DNA of 64,000 nucleotides. Origin: Antitrichia curtipendula. Lineage: Eukaryota > Streptophyta > Bryopsida > Hypnales > Leucodontaceae. Positions within the stretch are counted from its first letter, which is position 1. Every line of letters starts with the position of its first letter. The DNA lies in assembly GCA_951230915.1 (NCBI GenBank), contig OX579635.1:29264001-29328000 (forward strand), in the 5' to 3' direction. Positions 1 through 12,941 of the stretch are shown here, piece by piece. The position numbers were made by a program, and so were the translations under genes. Below the pieces are notes generated by a model that did no database searches, was not told the DNA's origin, and saw nothing but the letters and a program-made list of their open reading frames with translations.

Positions 1-180
1 CTTTTTTTCTTTTTCAGTGGGCAGATTCCTAACAAGCTAGTTCTAACGGCTTATTGCTAATGGCTTATTCCTAACGAGCTGGTTCTAATGATTGATTGCT
101 AATGGGCTAATTCTAATGGCTAATGGCTAATTCCTAATGGGTTGGTTCTAAGGGACTGGTCCTAAACTTGGTAAACGGAC
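1..180. repeat. Degenerate short tandem repeat
   Basis: The first 180 bases repeat variants of GGCTAATTCCTAATGG and GGTTCTAATGG with no fixed period. It may be the tail of a longer array to the left of the window. No coding frame is supported. Confidence 0.5.
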
Positions 181-269
181 TTCCTAATGACCTACATATC
201 TTGGAAGCTAAACTCTGGAGGTTTCCACAAAGGTCTTGGAAACTAAACTTTGGAATGGAACACCGAAGA

Positions 270-490
270 GGGCCAAAGCTTCGCCGCTAAGTTGGGTTAA
301 ACACCAACTTTAGGACTTGGTGGTGCCCCGGGGTTCAAAGCTCTGCCGTCTAAACTTTTAACACAAACTTTAAGACTCTAACTTTGTCATAAGTTCAAAG
401 CTTCGCCGTCTATAGGGGTCCCATACACAATCTAGGACTTCTGACACTCACAGGTTCAAAGCTTCGCCGTCTATGGGGGTCCCACACACA
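270..490. repeat. Four dispersed copies of a ~20 bp motif
   Basis: Four copies of the motif TTCAAAGCTTCGCCGTCTA, one of them shortened, lie near 275, 338, 394 and 454. The last two extend into a shared GGGGTCCCA-type tail followed by a CACACA run. They look like a decayed tandem repeat inside a larger mobile or structural repeat. No function can be assigned. Confidence 0.5.
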
Positions 491-3466
491 GTGACCATGA
501 CTTTTAATAAAGGTTAGTTCCCAAATCGGGTCACTCTAATGCAAGAATGCTTCCAAGGGTTAGTGCCGCTTAACATGCATGGGTTAGTACAATACAAATT
601 AGTTTAAGCACTCAAAGATCCCCACTAAAGGCCCCCCAAAGCAGCATCGCCAAGGTACAATGGGAGGTATCTTTAGGATTAGTACAATTAAACCAAGGAT
701 ACTTGACAAAAAGAACCCGTTAGTCCAAACGAACAAGAAGAGAAAGAGCCAAATGACAAATACAATAAGGTAGAAGGACTCCACAAAGAACTTCAAAGCT
801 TGAATTTTAACAACAATGGAGCCCAAAAAGAGCTCAAAAAACACCGTAGAGTTTTTTTGGCTAAAACGCCAAAATCTCCCAATATAAGTTGGACCCACGG
901 ACCCAAAATAAGAATTGGGGGTGTTCTAGAGAAAAAAATGGGGACCTTAAATAGGTTTTCAAGGCCCCACCCCTCCCTCTAGAGTTCTAAGGTAACCTTA
1001 TCAACTTGGATTTTCATCCTCATCTTCAAAGGTTTTCATCCTAATCCTAAAAAACTACTTTTACCTATCTACGCTGGACCAACCTCCTAACTTTTGGAGA
1101 TTAACTCCAATTGTCAAACGGATTGCGCCATTGGCTCCAAATTGTTGTGTTTAGTCCAAGATCCCTCTACCCCTTGTACCGAGGCCAAAAACCCATTGTA
1201 GGCTAATTTAGTTTAAAAAATAAATCGTGGTAAAATCCTAGTTCTTGGGGGTCTCTTATTTTGAAAAATGTAAATAGCCTAGGGTCTCCGGTAGGTGTAA
1301 GAGAGTCGGAAAGGACTCTTGGTTGACTTTGCTTTGCCATCATATGGTCCCGGGATGCCGGTCAACGCGGTGGGGCCCTCGCTACGTGGTTAATTCCCGA
1401 GGAATCTCGCCGGTTCAGGTACTTGCCGCTATCGGAATGTCATGAAACTTCACGGAGCGCATTATTAACATAAAACAAGCTAGTATAATTTTTAGTGAGA
1501 TTTTCTTGCAACTTGGATAATTTCCATGAAATTCCTGTTGGAGGTTACAAGGGTTGACCACCTGGAAAAGGTTCTTCTGCAAGTTGGAAGATGACGGGAA
1601 TTTTCATGTGACCTCTCAGGGAGTCGCATGAAAGACGTGCAGGTGCGTTTCTATACCTGGCACAATTAGTCAGTGGAGATGAAACTGGCCATCTCCTCGA
1701 ATTAGCGACGGTGCGGGTATCTTTTGCAGATAGAGGAATCTTGGCAAATCGATTTCGTCGTTGGACTCCTGGCATGGGATTTACTCGAGGACACCATCCT
1801 TGGGCTGTAGATTCCTCCATGGGCCCGGTCTTGTGTCAGTGGCTCCTGCATGCTAACAATCGGGGTTTGGAGAATTCTAAACCTAATTCTAGGACCCAAC
1901 CTAGTGGCCTCGCTATGGATCCCTCGGACCGACTTAGCCATGGATTGCCACATTCATGGTGGGATTTAGCCCTTTTGGGCATATGTGACTCAAATCCTCC
2001 AAATCTAACCGTTTCGTTCTTTCTACCTATTCAGTTTAGTCCAAGTTTGGTGGGATTCTTAGTCTAAACACAAATCTAGACCAAATACTATAATGGGTAT
2101 GTCACAACCCTACTTTGGTTCTACACTCTTTTTATGGCTTTTTGTATACTTTTCTTAACTTTAAATTGCAAAATTTCAAAAAAATAATTCTACGAGTCCC
2201 AAGTGACAAATTGGGAGCTCACAACACACTCTACCATAACTCTTGTTATTGTGGGTCCAAAGGCTATGTATGTTAGGCTATAGTATTTACAATTTCTAAT
2301 TGAGTTAGGAAAGATAGTATTTGTTTTGGTATAGAGCTCCATGAAGAAGTCTATTATTGAACAAGTCTGCAAGAATCTTTTCAAGGGTCTAAAAAATGCT
2401 CTTTCTCAAACTTGGTTAGAACTCTTACATGATGTTGAAGTGCGAAGATGATTTTGGAAAGATTATGACTTTCAAAGAGTCCGGCACAAACAAGGAGTTT
2501 TTTTGAGTACTTTATTCAATGGCTTAAGAGGGAATTTCACACCCAACAAAACCATTATAGTGGCCAACAACCCTATTAAGCACATTATGAACTTGATAAA
2601 AAATGTGATTCTCTTATATACTTAGACTAATAGAGGGAATCGTCCGAACTCTGAAGGACATGTTTTTCCTCAAGGTCATGCTTCCCTAGTTTTGGCACCT
2701 ACACATTGCTCAAGACCAAAAGTTGAAGTTGTTTAAGAAAAATAGTTTAGAAAAAATGGGGCAACAAATGTTTTACAAGTTCATCAAGAGTACAACATGT
2801 TTATGGAAGCGGTTTAAGTGTCTTCTACTTTTAAATAGGACACCGCTTCTAGATGTGTAGTTTAGGTCTAATTAAGCTTTTAAGCACTTAAATTAGTACT
2901 TCTTTTATTTTTAAATCCTTTAACTTACATTGACCTGATATATACATCTCTAGAGGTTGCAAAGGTTATGGGAGTACAAGGAAAATGATAATGAATATAG
3001 CTAGGGATTGGAGATTTAAAAAGCAATGGACATGTTGAAGGGTAAATCACACACATAATATTTGTTCATATTGTAGATCCAGGGTCTATAGATACATGAG
3101 AGCATTGTGAAGATATTACATAGAACTCATTGTTGGAGTGAATCACATTCACAACTGTTACATATATTATAATGATCCTTTTGTGAATCAAATTTGAAAT
3201 ACTTCAAAGAATTGTATGAACAGGTCAAAGTTTACTATAAATACAAGAGTTTTTGAACTTTGTATCAACTTGTTCTATGCTTTCAAAGTAATCTTTTGCT
3301 TCTATAATCTATTCTTATATTTTTTTATATGAGATCCTACTAGTTTTTGCTACAATTTTAAATACAAGGTTGGTCTCATCATTTCTCATTTTTGGAGAAA
3401 TCTCTCATTTTAATGAATATAGTGTTCAAAAGGTCTCATTGTAACAACAAAACAAAACAACCTCAT
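491..3466. other. Unassigned intergenic DNA, probably decayed transposon
   Basis: No reading frame longer than about 120 codons is present and none shows a recognisable domain. Around 1300-2050 the GC content rises and overlapping short frames occur on both strands. The stretch 2390-2800 reads like broken retroelement coding sequence but has stops throughout and cannot be assigned to a family. I see no RNA gene. Confidence 0.4.
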
Positions 3467-3470
3467 TTAA

Positions 3471-3709
3471 TCCCTCAACGCCCTAGGGACGAGATCTTGT
3501 CTCTTGAAATTAAAAGATTTATTTGTTTGACTATTACGATCTTTCAATGGTAGGGTCAAAGGACGTGTCCCTTTTCCTCAAGCTTCGGACTTCTCTCCAC
3601 TACCAATCGGTATGGTTAGTTTACGTGGATCTCTTGTTAGGTGATAGTTTAATTGAAATGAGTTCACAAAGGTCTAAATTTTTGTAGACACGCATTGGAC
3701 GCTCGGGGG
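3471..3709. mobile_element. MITE, TTAA-flanked (piggyBac-like), copy 1
   Basis: The element is flanked by TTAA on both sides (3467-3470 and 3710-3713). Its ends are inverted, TCCCTCAACG on the left and the complement of CGCTCGGGGG on the right. Its interior matches the element at 22900-23141 over most of its length (for example GATAGTTTAATTG and ATTTTTGT). It has no coding capacity. TTAA duplication and CCC-type termini are known for piggyBac elements; assigning it there is inference. Confidence 0.6.
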
Positions 3710-4980
3710 TTAAGGTATACTTAGAAAACTAGTTTGTCCTATATGGTGCCAAAATATAACTAAATAAAAGAAAAGTAATCTTTTAATTTTTTAATTAATA
3801 AAAACTTTAACCCCTAAAGGACCGAGGGTTTTTTTCAGGGTGACATTGTCTAAAAGTTGGGATTTTGGTATGTTATTCAAAAATGGAAATTAGAACTTTT
3901 TTTTAAAACTTTAACCGTACTAACATGAAGTTAAATATTATACAAGGGTGTGGAAAAAATTTCAGCCCATTTGACCATGCAGATTGAAAGATTATAACAT
4001 TTGAAGTGAGAAAAAAAACAATTTTTCATTGCTGCAAAACAGGGTCAGCAGACTTCGGGCCCTCTTGGAGTAAAATTTTTGCACTACACAAAAATGAAAA
4101 TTTTGACCATTGATAAGTATATGATGTTGATTACACTCATGAAAATTTTTATAAGCAATGGAGATGTCTAGCTTATAATAAGTCACCCTGCAATGCAAAG
4201 AGGTCAAGTGAATTGGCATTACACTAATCATTTTTTGATGATTTCTTGTGCAATGAAGAAAACTTTTATTTGAAATCCGAACAGTGAAAATTTAGAGATG
4301 AACATTTGGAATATGTGGAAAAAATTTCAAGAGTTTTGACTTCACTTATTGCAAGATAATACGGCTTGAAGTTAGAAGACAATGTTTTTTCTTGAAACTG
4401 CCCCAATATAGGTAATAAAATTTACCACTTCTTAGAATTTGATTTGAAGACTAAAATTTGTTTTTGTTTTGAAAATTGTTTGCCATATTTTATTAATTTC
4501 ATACATGTCAAATTTCAAAAGTTGATGAGCTTTTTTGCAAAAGATTCCCCAAAGATTCTCAAATTGCCCAAGTTGCAGACGTTTGTGAAGCCCCCAAAGG
4601 AAAACTGAACCACGGTTTTCTTTAATATTAAATCCATCAACTTGAAAACATAAAACAAAAAAACCTTCCCAATAAATAAGGAAGAATACTAATATCACAA
4701 CAACACAACTATGAAACATCTCTCTCTTCCTTGCATATAAAAGTCAAAAAATTATATATTACCCCTTCCAGTTGTAAAACTATTTTTGAATGAAACAAAC
4801 TCTTTCATTTCTGGATATTTGAAAACTAGTGACTGGGATTGAATTCTTTAAGTTAGAGCTTAGTGATTTTTCTCTGTAAGGCACAAAAGTCCAGATGATG
4901 TTTTCTGTGCACTCAATTTTCTGTGCACTCAACGAACAACAGTTCACTCTACTTCAACCTCAACAGTATTATCATAACCA
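3710..4980. other. AT-rich intergenic DNA with a possible one-sided TTAA element
   Basis: A TTAACCCCTAAAG terminus starts near 3808, like that of the element at 30702-31625, but I could not find its partner end. The rest is AT-rich sequence without a credible gene. Short frames around 4432-4719 lack any known domain. Confidence 0.35.
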
Positions 4981-7900
4981 ATGCCCCCGGCGAACAAGTC
5001 CTGGATTCATCATGCTTTGAATTTTTTAATAATCCATAGCATCAATCTCACTTGTACGTACCGAATGCCTTCTGTCAAGTTCTGGAACCAACATTCTGGT
5101 CAATTACTTATTCTGTGCTGGAATTGCCGTAGTTACTTCCTCCAGCCAGGAGTTCTTCAATCACCGCAGGCCAGGCCTGCGTAACCAAGGCTAACCAAGC
5201 TTATCAACTAAATCGGGAAGCTGAAGAGTCTTCAATTGGCACACCTGCTGCAAGACTGCGAAACCAACTCACACGCAAATCCTGCTTCCTCTTTTCAATT
5301 GATCCCAGAAATGAAAAAGAAAAAAGAATCTCGATCGAGTATATTGTCACGTACCTTAAATAAATTAATGTCAGTGAGAATGGGCACTGATCCCCAACTG
5401 CGCAGGCCGGGGGAACATCATGCCCGCTTCAGCCTCCCAGAGTCCCAGAAGAGGAAGATAGGAATCAAGCCAAGCCAACTAGCCAAGCCAAGCCAGCCAG
5501 CAAGCAGGCAGTGGTAAGGCATATGACAATTTGTGGGATGATAATGAACTTACTGTCCCCCAACTATCTAAACGATCAGTCTGCAATATTTGACCGAGCT
5601 TAATTAACTCATTTACCGCGAGAGCAACCATACTGTCTGCACACAGAGTTGTAAGAAGCTGATGGCAGCCCAAGCATTGATGAGGCCGCAGGAGCGGGAC
5701 TTCGGGGTAGTTCTGCCCTCTGAGCTTTGGATTTTGGAAAGCGTGAAAGAAAGATACGCCAGACTGCTGGATACAGTAGTTTGTTTTTATTGGGGCGCAC
5801 ATGAAACGGACATTTCAGACAGCTTCGCTGCTGCCTGCCAAGTCCAGGCACCGTATTTTTCATTCAAGGTAGGAATATACTATACGAAATTCTAAGAGCC
5901 AGTTCTGGATGACTTAAACGTAAGTCATTTGGATTAGACTAAAGCTTCTTTCCTGCTGCAGTTGCCACTGTTTGGAACCAGGAGAACCGGCGGTTGCAAC
6001 ATAGAATGTCTTTCGGCACCTGCAGGCAGGCACTGCATCGATCACTGACTCTGGAAGGCTGGAGGCATCAAATGACGAGAACACCAACTTCGAGACCAAT
6101 ATCGACTAATGGGCCAAGCAAGAGTACTACTGACTAAATTGTGTTGTGCACCTCTCGGCCTGCGTGCCACTTACGGCCCGTCTGTACGATGCAATAGAAT
6201 AACGAGGAAAAAAGGGCTGCCATGGCCACCGACAACAGCTTGCCACAAATTAGTAGGCACAGTCAGAAGCTAATATACATATATATATGTAGATCTTATC
6301 AAAGCATGACGCATACATCACAGAGGAACTGGAGTTAACCGCGTGACTGCGAGCACCAAGGCGCCAGCATCTTTCTGGTACATGGTGTCCAACGGACCGA
6401 TCATCGGCTACTGGAGATTCCACCGCAGTGCTGGTGACGACTCCGTAAAGACCGTATACTGTACAACAAAGCACTACTCAGTACCTTCAGAAGGTAAGTA
6501 TACCAATGAGGCTCTCATTGGAGTAAGGATTCCAGATTTAATGAGACAAGTTTTGGACCACATTTGAGTACCATGCGTGAGCTAGAACCCAACAACGCAT
6601 CATTTCATAACTTGGAAGCAAAATATAGTCGCTGATCTGGCTCCAGAAAACACTCGCTGAGGTAATTCAAAATTACTGCGGGTGGTCAAGGTTAACCCAA
6701 GTCTTCCTGAGGCACCTGCCAGTTACATGCAACATCATTTCAGATATTCAATGCTTGCTCATAATGGGACCTCCTGATCACATGCCAAAGGTATCCACCA
6801 CTAGCCAGAAGGTACGACACACAAGCCTGGAATCACAGCAGGTGATTATGCAGCAGGACAATGCTGGAAACTGCTGCTGATTAGAGACTTACTACTGGGT
6901 GCAGCTATTTGCGGAAAGCGGGTTCAGATGTGCACAAGAATGGGTGGGGTTGAATCACCTTGTAAGTGGGCCTTAAAGCTGCGCGCCGGACACTGGTGCA
7001 CCTCGTCCTATTCCCAGTCTCAACCACCTCCGCGAAATGAGTGTCTGCAAGAGAGTCCATGCTCTTAACTGTTCTCACAAGTACAAAGTGGTACCAACCA
7101 CGAGTTCCCAGGTGCGTGCCAAGTGCCAACTGACTCTCAAGTAACTTGATGCATTACACCATGACTGACCACAGTCACTTCACTTAGAGCTAAAGGAGTT
7201 CCAGAGGCGGAGTACTTACCTGAGGTATTGAGAACTTGATTTCGCTTAGATTTTTCTTCCATTTTTTAATCCTCTCTGCTTTTTCTAGTACCCCGCCCGT
7301 CAGCCTCCAGTGGCTGGCTACGGAAAGCAAGCATCAAAGACAACCTGGTGTTTGCAGTCTCATGCATAGCTCACAAATCACCACAACCTTCTAATCTGTT
7401 CTGTTACGACGCTTTGCAGTCTGCTGCGAAACCGACTAAGCTGACACCAATCAAGGTGGCGTCAGAGTGGACACAGACCAGGTCAACCAGCCATACTTCA
7501 GCAGCAGAGCAGAGCTAATTAGCTAGGCTACTGTTCCACAACAGCCCTCGACTCGCTGTTCTAGGCAAAAGGGTGCTCCTCTGTGGGAACACAAAAGGTG
7601 CCACAGTGACTTAAAAGCCAGGAGCACAAGTAGACAAAACTTGCGGCTCCAAGTGGAATCTAAACTGCAACCAACTGATCACCACAAATTCTTGAGGGTT
7701 ATTCCAGGATCCCACAGATGCCAGGATATAATTCAGGTTCTACAATCATCTGCTCACCCACCCTTCTGGCATTGGTGAGTCACTTGAAGTTTCTGAAAAG
7801 CAGCTGCCAATGTCAAACAATGTTCATGCAATTTTCGGAGTCGATGTGGAGAAACTCGAATGTATTCTCACCAAGGGGTACCGTCATGCATAGGCCATCG

Positions 7901-8642
7901 GGGGTACTTGAAATTTCTATGGAACTTGAATTGTCTGCAAAGAAGTCTCTTTACAGACAATTCCAGTACCACATAGTTTTAAATGTATTCTGAAAGAGAA
8001 TACTTGTCGCAGATTCTCTCAAATGCTCAAAACATTCTTCTTCTCTCCGGGTGTAAACCATAAAAACAAGAAGTGCAATCTCACTGAAATTATGTAACAT
8101 TCTCTTCTCTCCGAGTGTAGCATTCGATGATATACAATTGGGATACAGTCTATATATAATGAGTTGTGCCACCAAGGAGTCATGACGTACAAGTAATACT
8201 CAAGTGACATGGCACAAATTGATTCGCTCAAATCTGCCATTGCCTTCAAAAAAATACCTTCAATAGGAATCCTTCGCAGTAGTAGGCCCCAGCTGCCGTG
8301 AACACAGAGGCAGTGTACGATAGCTTCAGTTCTGCGTAGGTATGCGAGAACAGCATATAGTTTCACAAAATTCTATTACCACGACAGCGTTGGCTAATCG
8401 AATTACAAAAGGAATTTATTACGTGCTCCCTGTTCCAGCCTAATTCCCCACTTTCCAAGTCACAGTCAGTAGCCCATCACAAATTTAGGCGAAGGCAATG
8501 TCTGTCGTAGTTCAGCTCTAAAAACTAGCGATCAAAGGAACCATTTCAGTTGAGCCTTACGATTCCTTTACTTCAACAAATAATGGTACGCAAATGTAAA
8601 CTACTTTACACTAAAGACTGGATGCGATCACTCAACACTAGA
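4981..8642. other. GC-richer unassigned stretch downstream of the reductase gene
   Basis: This stretch is clearly richer in GC than its left flank and has several good splice-like signals on the plus strand: a donor AAG|GTAGGA at 5868, an acceptor CTGCTGCAG ending at 5961 and a donor AAG|GTAAGT at about 6492. Joining 5662-5868 to 5962 keeps the frame for about 97 residues, but the predicted protein resembles nothing I know. It could be a spliced non-coding transcript, a lineage-specific gene or chance. On the minus strand it lies just 3' of the reductase stop and may hold its 3' untranslated region. Frames at 7718-8366 show no domain. Confidence 0.25.
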
Positions 8643-11600
8643 TCAGGGTGTTGGATTTGGGTATCTTTCATGCACAGCATCTATTTCTGACAAAACCTCT
8701 TCGCTCAGATCCACGTGGGCTGCATCAAGGACTTCGCGCAACTGCCACAACCTTGTGGCACCAATCACTACGCTTATCACCAGTGGACGCCTCAGCACAA
8801 AACCTGCAACCCAACAGTAGTGAAAATGATATTTTCAGACGAACAATTCACTCATCTACTGAAACCCTTCAGAACCCTGAAGCAACCGCAACTGACAACG
8901 TAAAGCCCTAAACATCACGTAGAATGCGATAGTTCGGAGAACCAGCTCATGCCAAAACCAAGCTATTAGTCTAAGCTTACCAATAGCTAATGCAACAGGG
9001 CTCAAATTGTGACGTTGTGCAATCTCCACGTAGGCCTGAGAAAAATAAACAAGCAGTAATATTAGAAAGTGACTACCTTATGGGAAAACTCGGACATGTC
9101 CTACAAAACCCGAACAGGACCAACGGAGTGAGACTAGCATTGAAGGATCCAAAGGCGTCCCCACCAGTGATGCTTTCCACTCCAAATCAAACAGATAACA
9201 AAAACTATAAAAAAACAAAAACAAAATTAAGACTACTCATTAGAGGTTGCAAGGAACTGACCAAGAGAAAACATCTAACATGGACCAAGTGTCGATCCTA
9301 AAACAATGCTAACGAAAAAAAGTAGCATATCCAAATCTCACCCGGATGGCAGGCAGGACATTTGGCTTTGACATGCTATACCTGCACTCAGCTTCTGCAT
9401 AACGTCCTGCCAAACAAATGGACAAGGCCATCACTTGTAATCTAATTAAGAGGAAATAAAAGAGAAAAAAACAATGCTTTTAATCAATACTTTTTTCCAT
9501 GGAGGTCTTAATGAACACGAGAAGGAATCGAACCACCTACGTTGATAGCTCGCACTTGCACGACAAAGTTAAAACGAAAGGATGCACAGCGGCATAACAA
9601 GACTTCGCATTCAACAAAGTGAGCTTTATTTCAGAGACATGCTCGCACAGATGAAAAACGAAATCTATGAAGAGCTTCACATACGCCTGCTCGAGTAATC
9701 ACGAAGTATGTGAACCTCTTTGAATCCTATCCTAGATGAACATATCCTGAAAAAGAAGATCATTCAGGAAAAATACCTCGGTATTTATTGAGTCGATACA
9801 GAGAGGATTCACCGTTACGAGATAAGTACTTTCCTGTAAGCAGCCCCATTGCGAGTGGACTATACGCAAGTAAACCTACCCTGGATCCACAATTCGGACA
9901 CCACTATTTAAGACATGACACGTCTCTCGCATTCCCTGAAATCGATACTATGATCATATTTACTAACACACAGAATCCATCAGATACAACAACCTGGCAG
10001 GGGAAGTAGGATAGCCAACAACAAACCAAACAGCGACGTGCAGGAAAAGACCTCTGATAATGGCAGCATTCAGCAAGGGTCATGTCGAAGGTACGACACA
10101 ATAGATTGTATGCATTCTGTTCCAACATCCACAGCAGGGCTGTACCCGGTAAGGTAGATGATACTAGAACCGTTAGGGACGTGATCCCGTCCCCTATACT
10201 GACGCCTTTAAATGCAGTGACTCATCTACTCAGGTGGTGTAAGCATGATTGACTTGCTTACACGTCAATCAACACTGATCTGTCAATGGAAATTGGCTTG
10301 TCTACTGTCACTGATAGGGGTCTATAAAATTAAGAAATTTATACGTAGCAATAAAAACTTGACCTCAGCAGACTTGGCTCTCGCACCCAAACATCACTCC
10401 ACAGCTCTATTCAAATCACGCTTGTACAAAATTAATGTTAAAATGCGTAAAAAGAAGCAAAGAGTATCCTCGACCTGAAGTGCGACTGTCTCCAGCCGAG
10501 CAAGAGAAGAACTTGGGTAGCATTTCGAAATCACACCGGAAGGCATTCAGATAGATAAGCTACAAAAATCAGCATGAAGAAGATTTCACCTGAATGGTGC
10601 ATATGCGAGGAAGTGAGCTATTTTGTTCAGCCAGACGACAGAATTCCATCAACCCAAACGCCGTTTCGTTACTCACGCCAACACTCCTAATCTGCAACAC
10701 AATACATTCTTCATGCTTGGGGTTCTTGACTGTACTTCGAGCTTGCGGCATTTCGACTCGAAGTGCACTAAGGTACGAGGTTGATAATACCAGATTACAG
10801 GAGCGATGCAAATGCATTTCCCAAAAAAGGGTGAAAAAAGGGTGAAAATAACCTTGCCTTCTTTGACAGCAACACTAAGAGCCTGCAATTGCTCTTCCAT
10901 AGACACTGCCGAGTAGCTACACGCAGAGTCGTAATCTGTATCACCAAACATTGGCACATACCTGCACCAAAAAAACACCCTTCGAAAGTTAAATCCAGTT
11001 GATTTTTGAGAAGATGGTCAGCAAATAAAAGCAACACAATGAGGAACATCTCACGTCACCTGTCTGGCCAATGTAGCTGGTACAGATCGATGTAGTCAGT
11101 ACCCAACCTCTTCAAACTGTGATTCAGAGCAAAGAAAACAAGTAAGCTTTTTACTCGATTGTAGACAGAATGAATCTGCTCGGACTGGAAGATTTCTATA
11201 ATGGATAACTAAAAGACCAAGGATTCCTGGTTTCGAAATGACCAATTTGATCAATCATGTCATGAAAAATAAAATTCAGATGGGCCAAATTCATATCACC
11301 AGAATCAATGAAGAACACAGCAAGAGTTGATCGAAAAGTAGATAAAATTGGACAAAAGAAAGTCTCTTCAAAAACCATGCGGCCCAATTACGAATTAAAG
11401 AGAAAAATGGGATAACTTGGAATCTAAATCAACAAGTTCTCTCTCGAGTCTAGACGCCTGGAAAAGAATTTACAAGCACAAAATGGATTCTCCAGTAGTC
11501 CTTCACAGTCGTACCTGCCATCAATGGCTGCTCTAATGTTGCGCGCATCAAGAGACGAGGGCCCTCCGCGTATCCAAGTCATTTGCCCTGATGGTCCAGT

Positions 11601-12598
11601 GGCCTGTCAAAATTGAAAATCTTAATCCCCTTCCCTTCTCTGTTAAAATCATACAACTCGCAATGAAACAGCACATTACAAACGAACTGTCGCTCACCTT
11701 CGTTGCCACCACCACGCGGTCTCGTGGCACTCGGGCCTGCCTGAGCCATCGTCCTATATACTCCTCAGTCCTTCCTTGCGTTTCTGCTCTCTGAGGAACT
11801 GGATACCTGGAAACTGTGGTCAACTGCGGAGAACGTGCAGAGACAAACGACAAGTGAAGTGGAGGGCTATTCTAAAGCCTGAAGGATCAAGAAGCTCAAG
11901 CTAGGGCTCCTGAAAAATTTAGAAGATTTCAGTTGGTCATATGACGATTTTTTCAAACCAGATTTCTCTTTGTTTTCTAGTCAAATCATGTGATGCTCTT
12001 CACTGATTCTAGTGATACAAAATATTGACCTCGTTTGACTTACAGTTTTTTACAATATAATCAATCAAATTTTCCATTTCAAAACTCTGAATCTTTGATC
12101 CTTTAGGGGTTACAAGACATAAATTGCAGGAGTCACACGGCTAAGTACAAATGTGAAGTAGACGTTCAGGGGACACATCAAGGTTAGGTCTCTCTGTATC
12201 CAGCAGCCTTTCGAAAATGTATGTGAACTTACGCACATTTCCAAACCTCAGGCTTTCCACCTCTGTGTTCGACATACACAATTCAAAGAACTACAAGTGC
12301 ATGTCCACTGAAATTGCAGGAATCGCCGACATACTTACATTTCTGCTGCATCAAAGAAGTTGACGCCCTCCTCCCGGGCCATGCTGAGCTGCTGGCAGGC
12401 ATCCACAAAAGTATTCTGCTCCCCATACGTCATTGTTCCTGAAAGGGACCGTCTCATATCACCGTTACAACAAGTCCCGCATCCTTAAGAACCCAAAGAA
12501 TCAAACCCCAAAGAAACGCACAGTGGTTTCGCCAACCCACCAAGACAGAGTTTGGAAACTTGAGGTCCTGAAGCTAAAGTTGTACAGGGCATCGCCAT
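8643..12598 (-). CDS. Aldo/keto reductase, plant Tas-like, 12 exons
   Basis: Twelve exons with GT-AG borders and consistent phases give 357 residues, close to the usual length of Tas-type aldo/keto reductases: 12541-12598, 12339-12438, 11698-11806, 11515-11603, 11060-11116, 10853-10961, 10590-10691, 10052-10116, 9777-9880, 9342-9406, 8981-9035 and 8643-8803. Visible family motifs are LCLGTMTYGEQ, ETQGRTEEYIGRWL, LKRLGTDYIDLYQLHWPDR, GVSNETAFG, LLAYSPLAMGLLTGKYL and VVIGATRLWQL. The family's catalytic Asp-Tyr-Lys-His tetrad is present at about D49, Y54, K89 and H134. Members reduce carbonyl compounds with NADPH; the substrate cannot be read from sequence. I chose the start at 12598 because MAMP fits the family's N-terminus. 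An in-frame ATG at 12670 would add 24 residues. No transit peptide is evident with the short start. The gene is divergent from the thioredoxin-like gene, so the short gap between them probably holds both promoters. Confidence 0.9.
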
Positions 12599-12941
12599 TG
12601 CTTCGAGAGAAACCAGTACTGTAGTGCTCAAGAACAGTTCACATACTGGTGCTAGTGGGTTCCTGATCACTCAGCAGAGGGAAAGCCCGTGGCGACGCTT
12701 AAACCCTGGATGAGGCGACGAGAGCAACAATGGATGAATTAGGGCTTATGACCACTCAGGCAGTCACGAACACTTCATTCCTGGAAGCGCTGGAGGAGGT
12801 TGGACTTGTGATTGCCAAGGTTTTCTTCGTCGATTTGCGCAGGAATTGCTACAGTGATGGTTTTTCAGAGACCGGAAAATTAAGGGTCCTCGGAGGTTCA
12901 GAACAAAGATTTTGAATTTCTCGTGCATTCGTTGAGGGACG

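Noticed and set aside
2390..2800. Retrotransposon gag-like remnant
   Set aside because: Too short and too broken to name; no LTR or primer-binding site found.
5479..5895. Overlapping frames of 77-107 codons on both strands
   Set aside because: No domain, no support beyond splice-like signals; reported only as an unassigned region.
9505..9565. tRNA-like T-arm (GGTTCGATTCC on the minus strand)
   Set aside because: It lies in a reductase intron; I could not fold an acceptor stem or anticodon arm around it.
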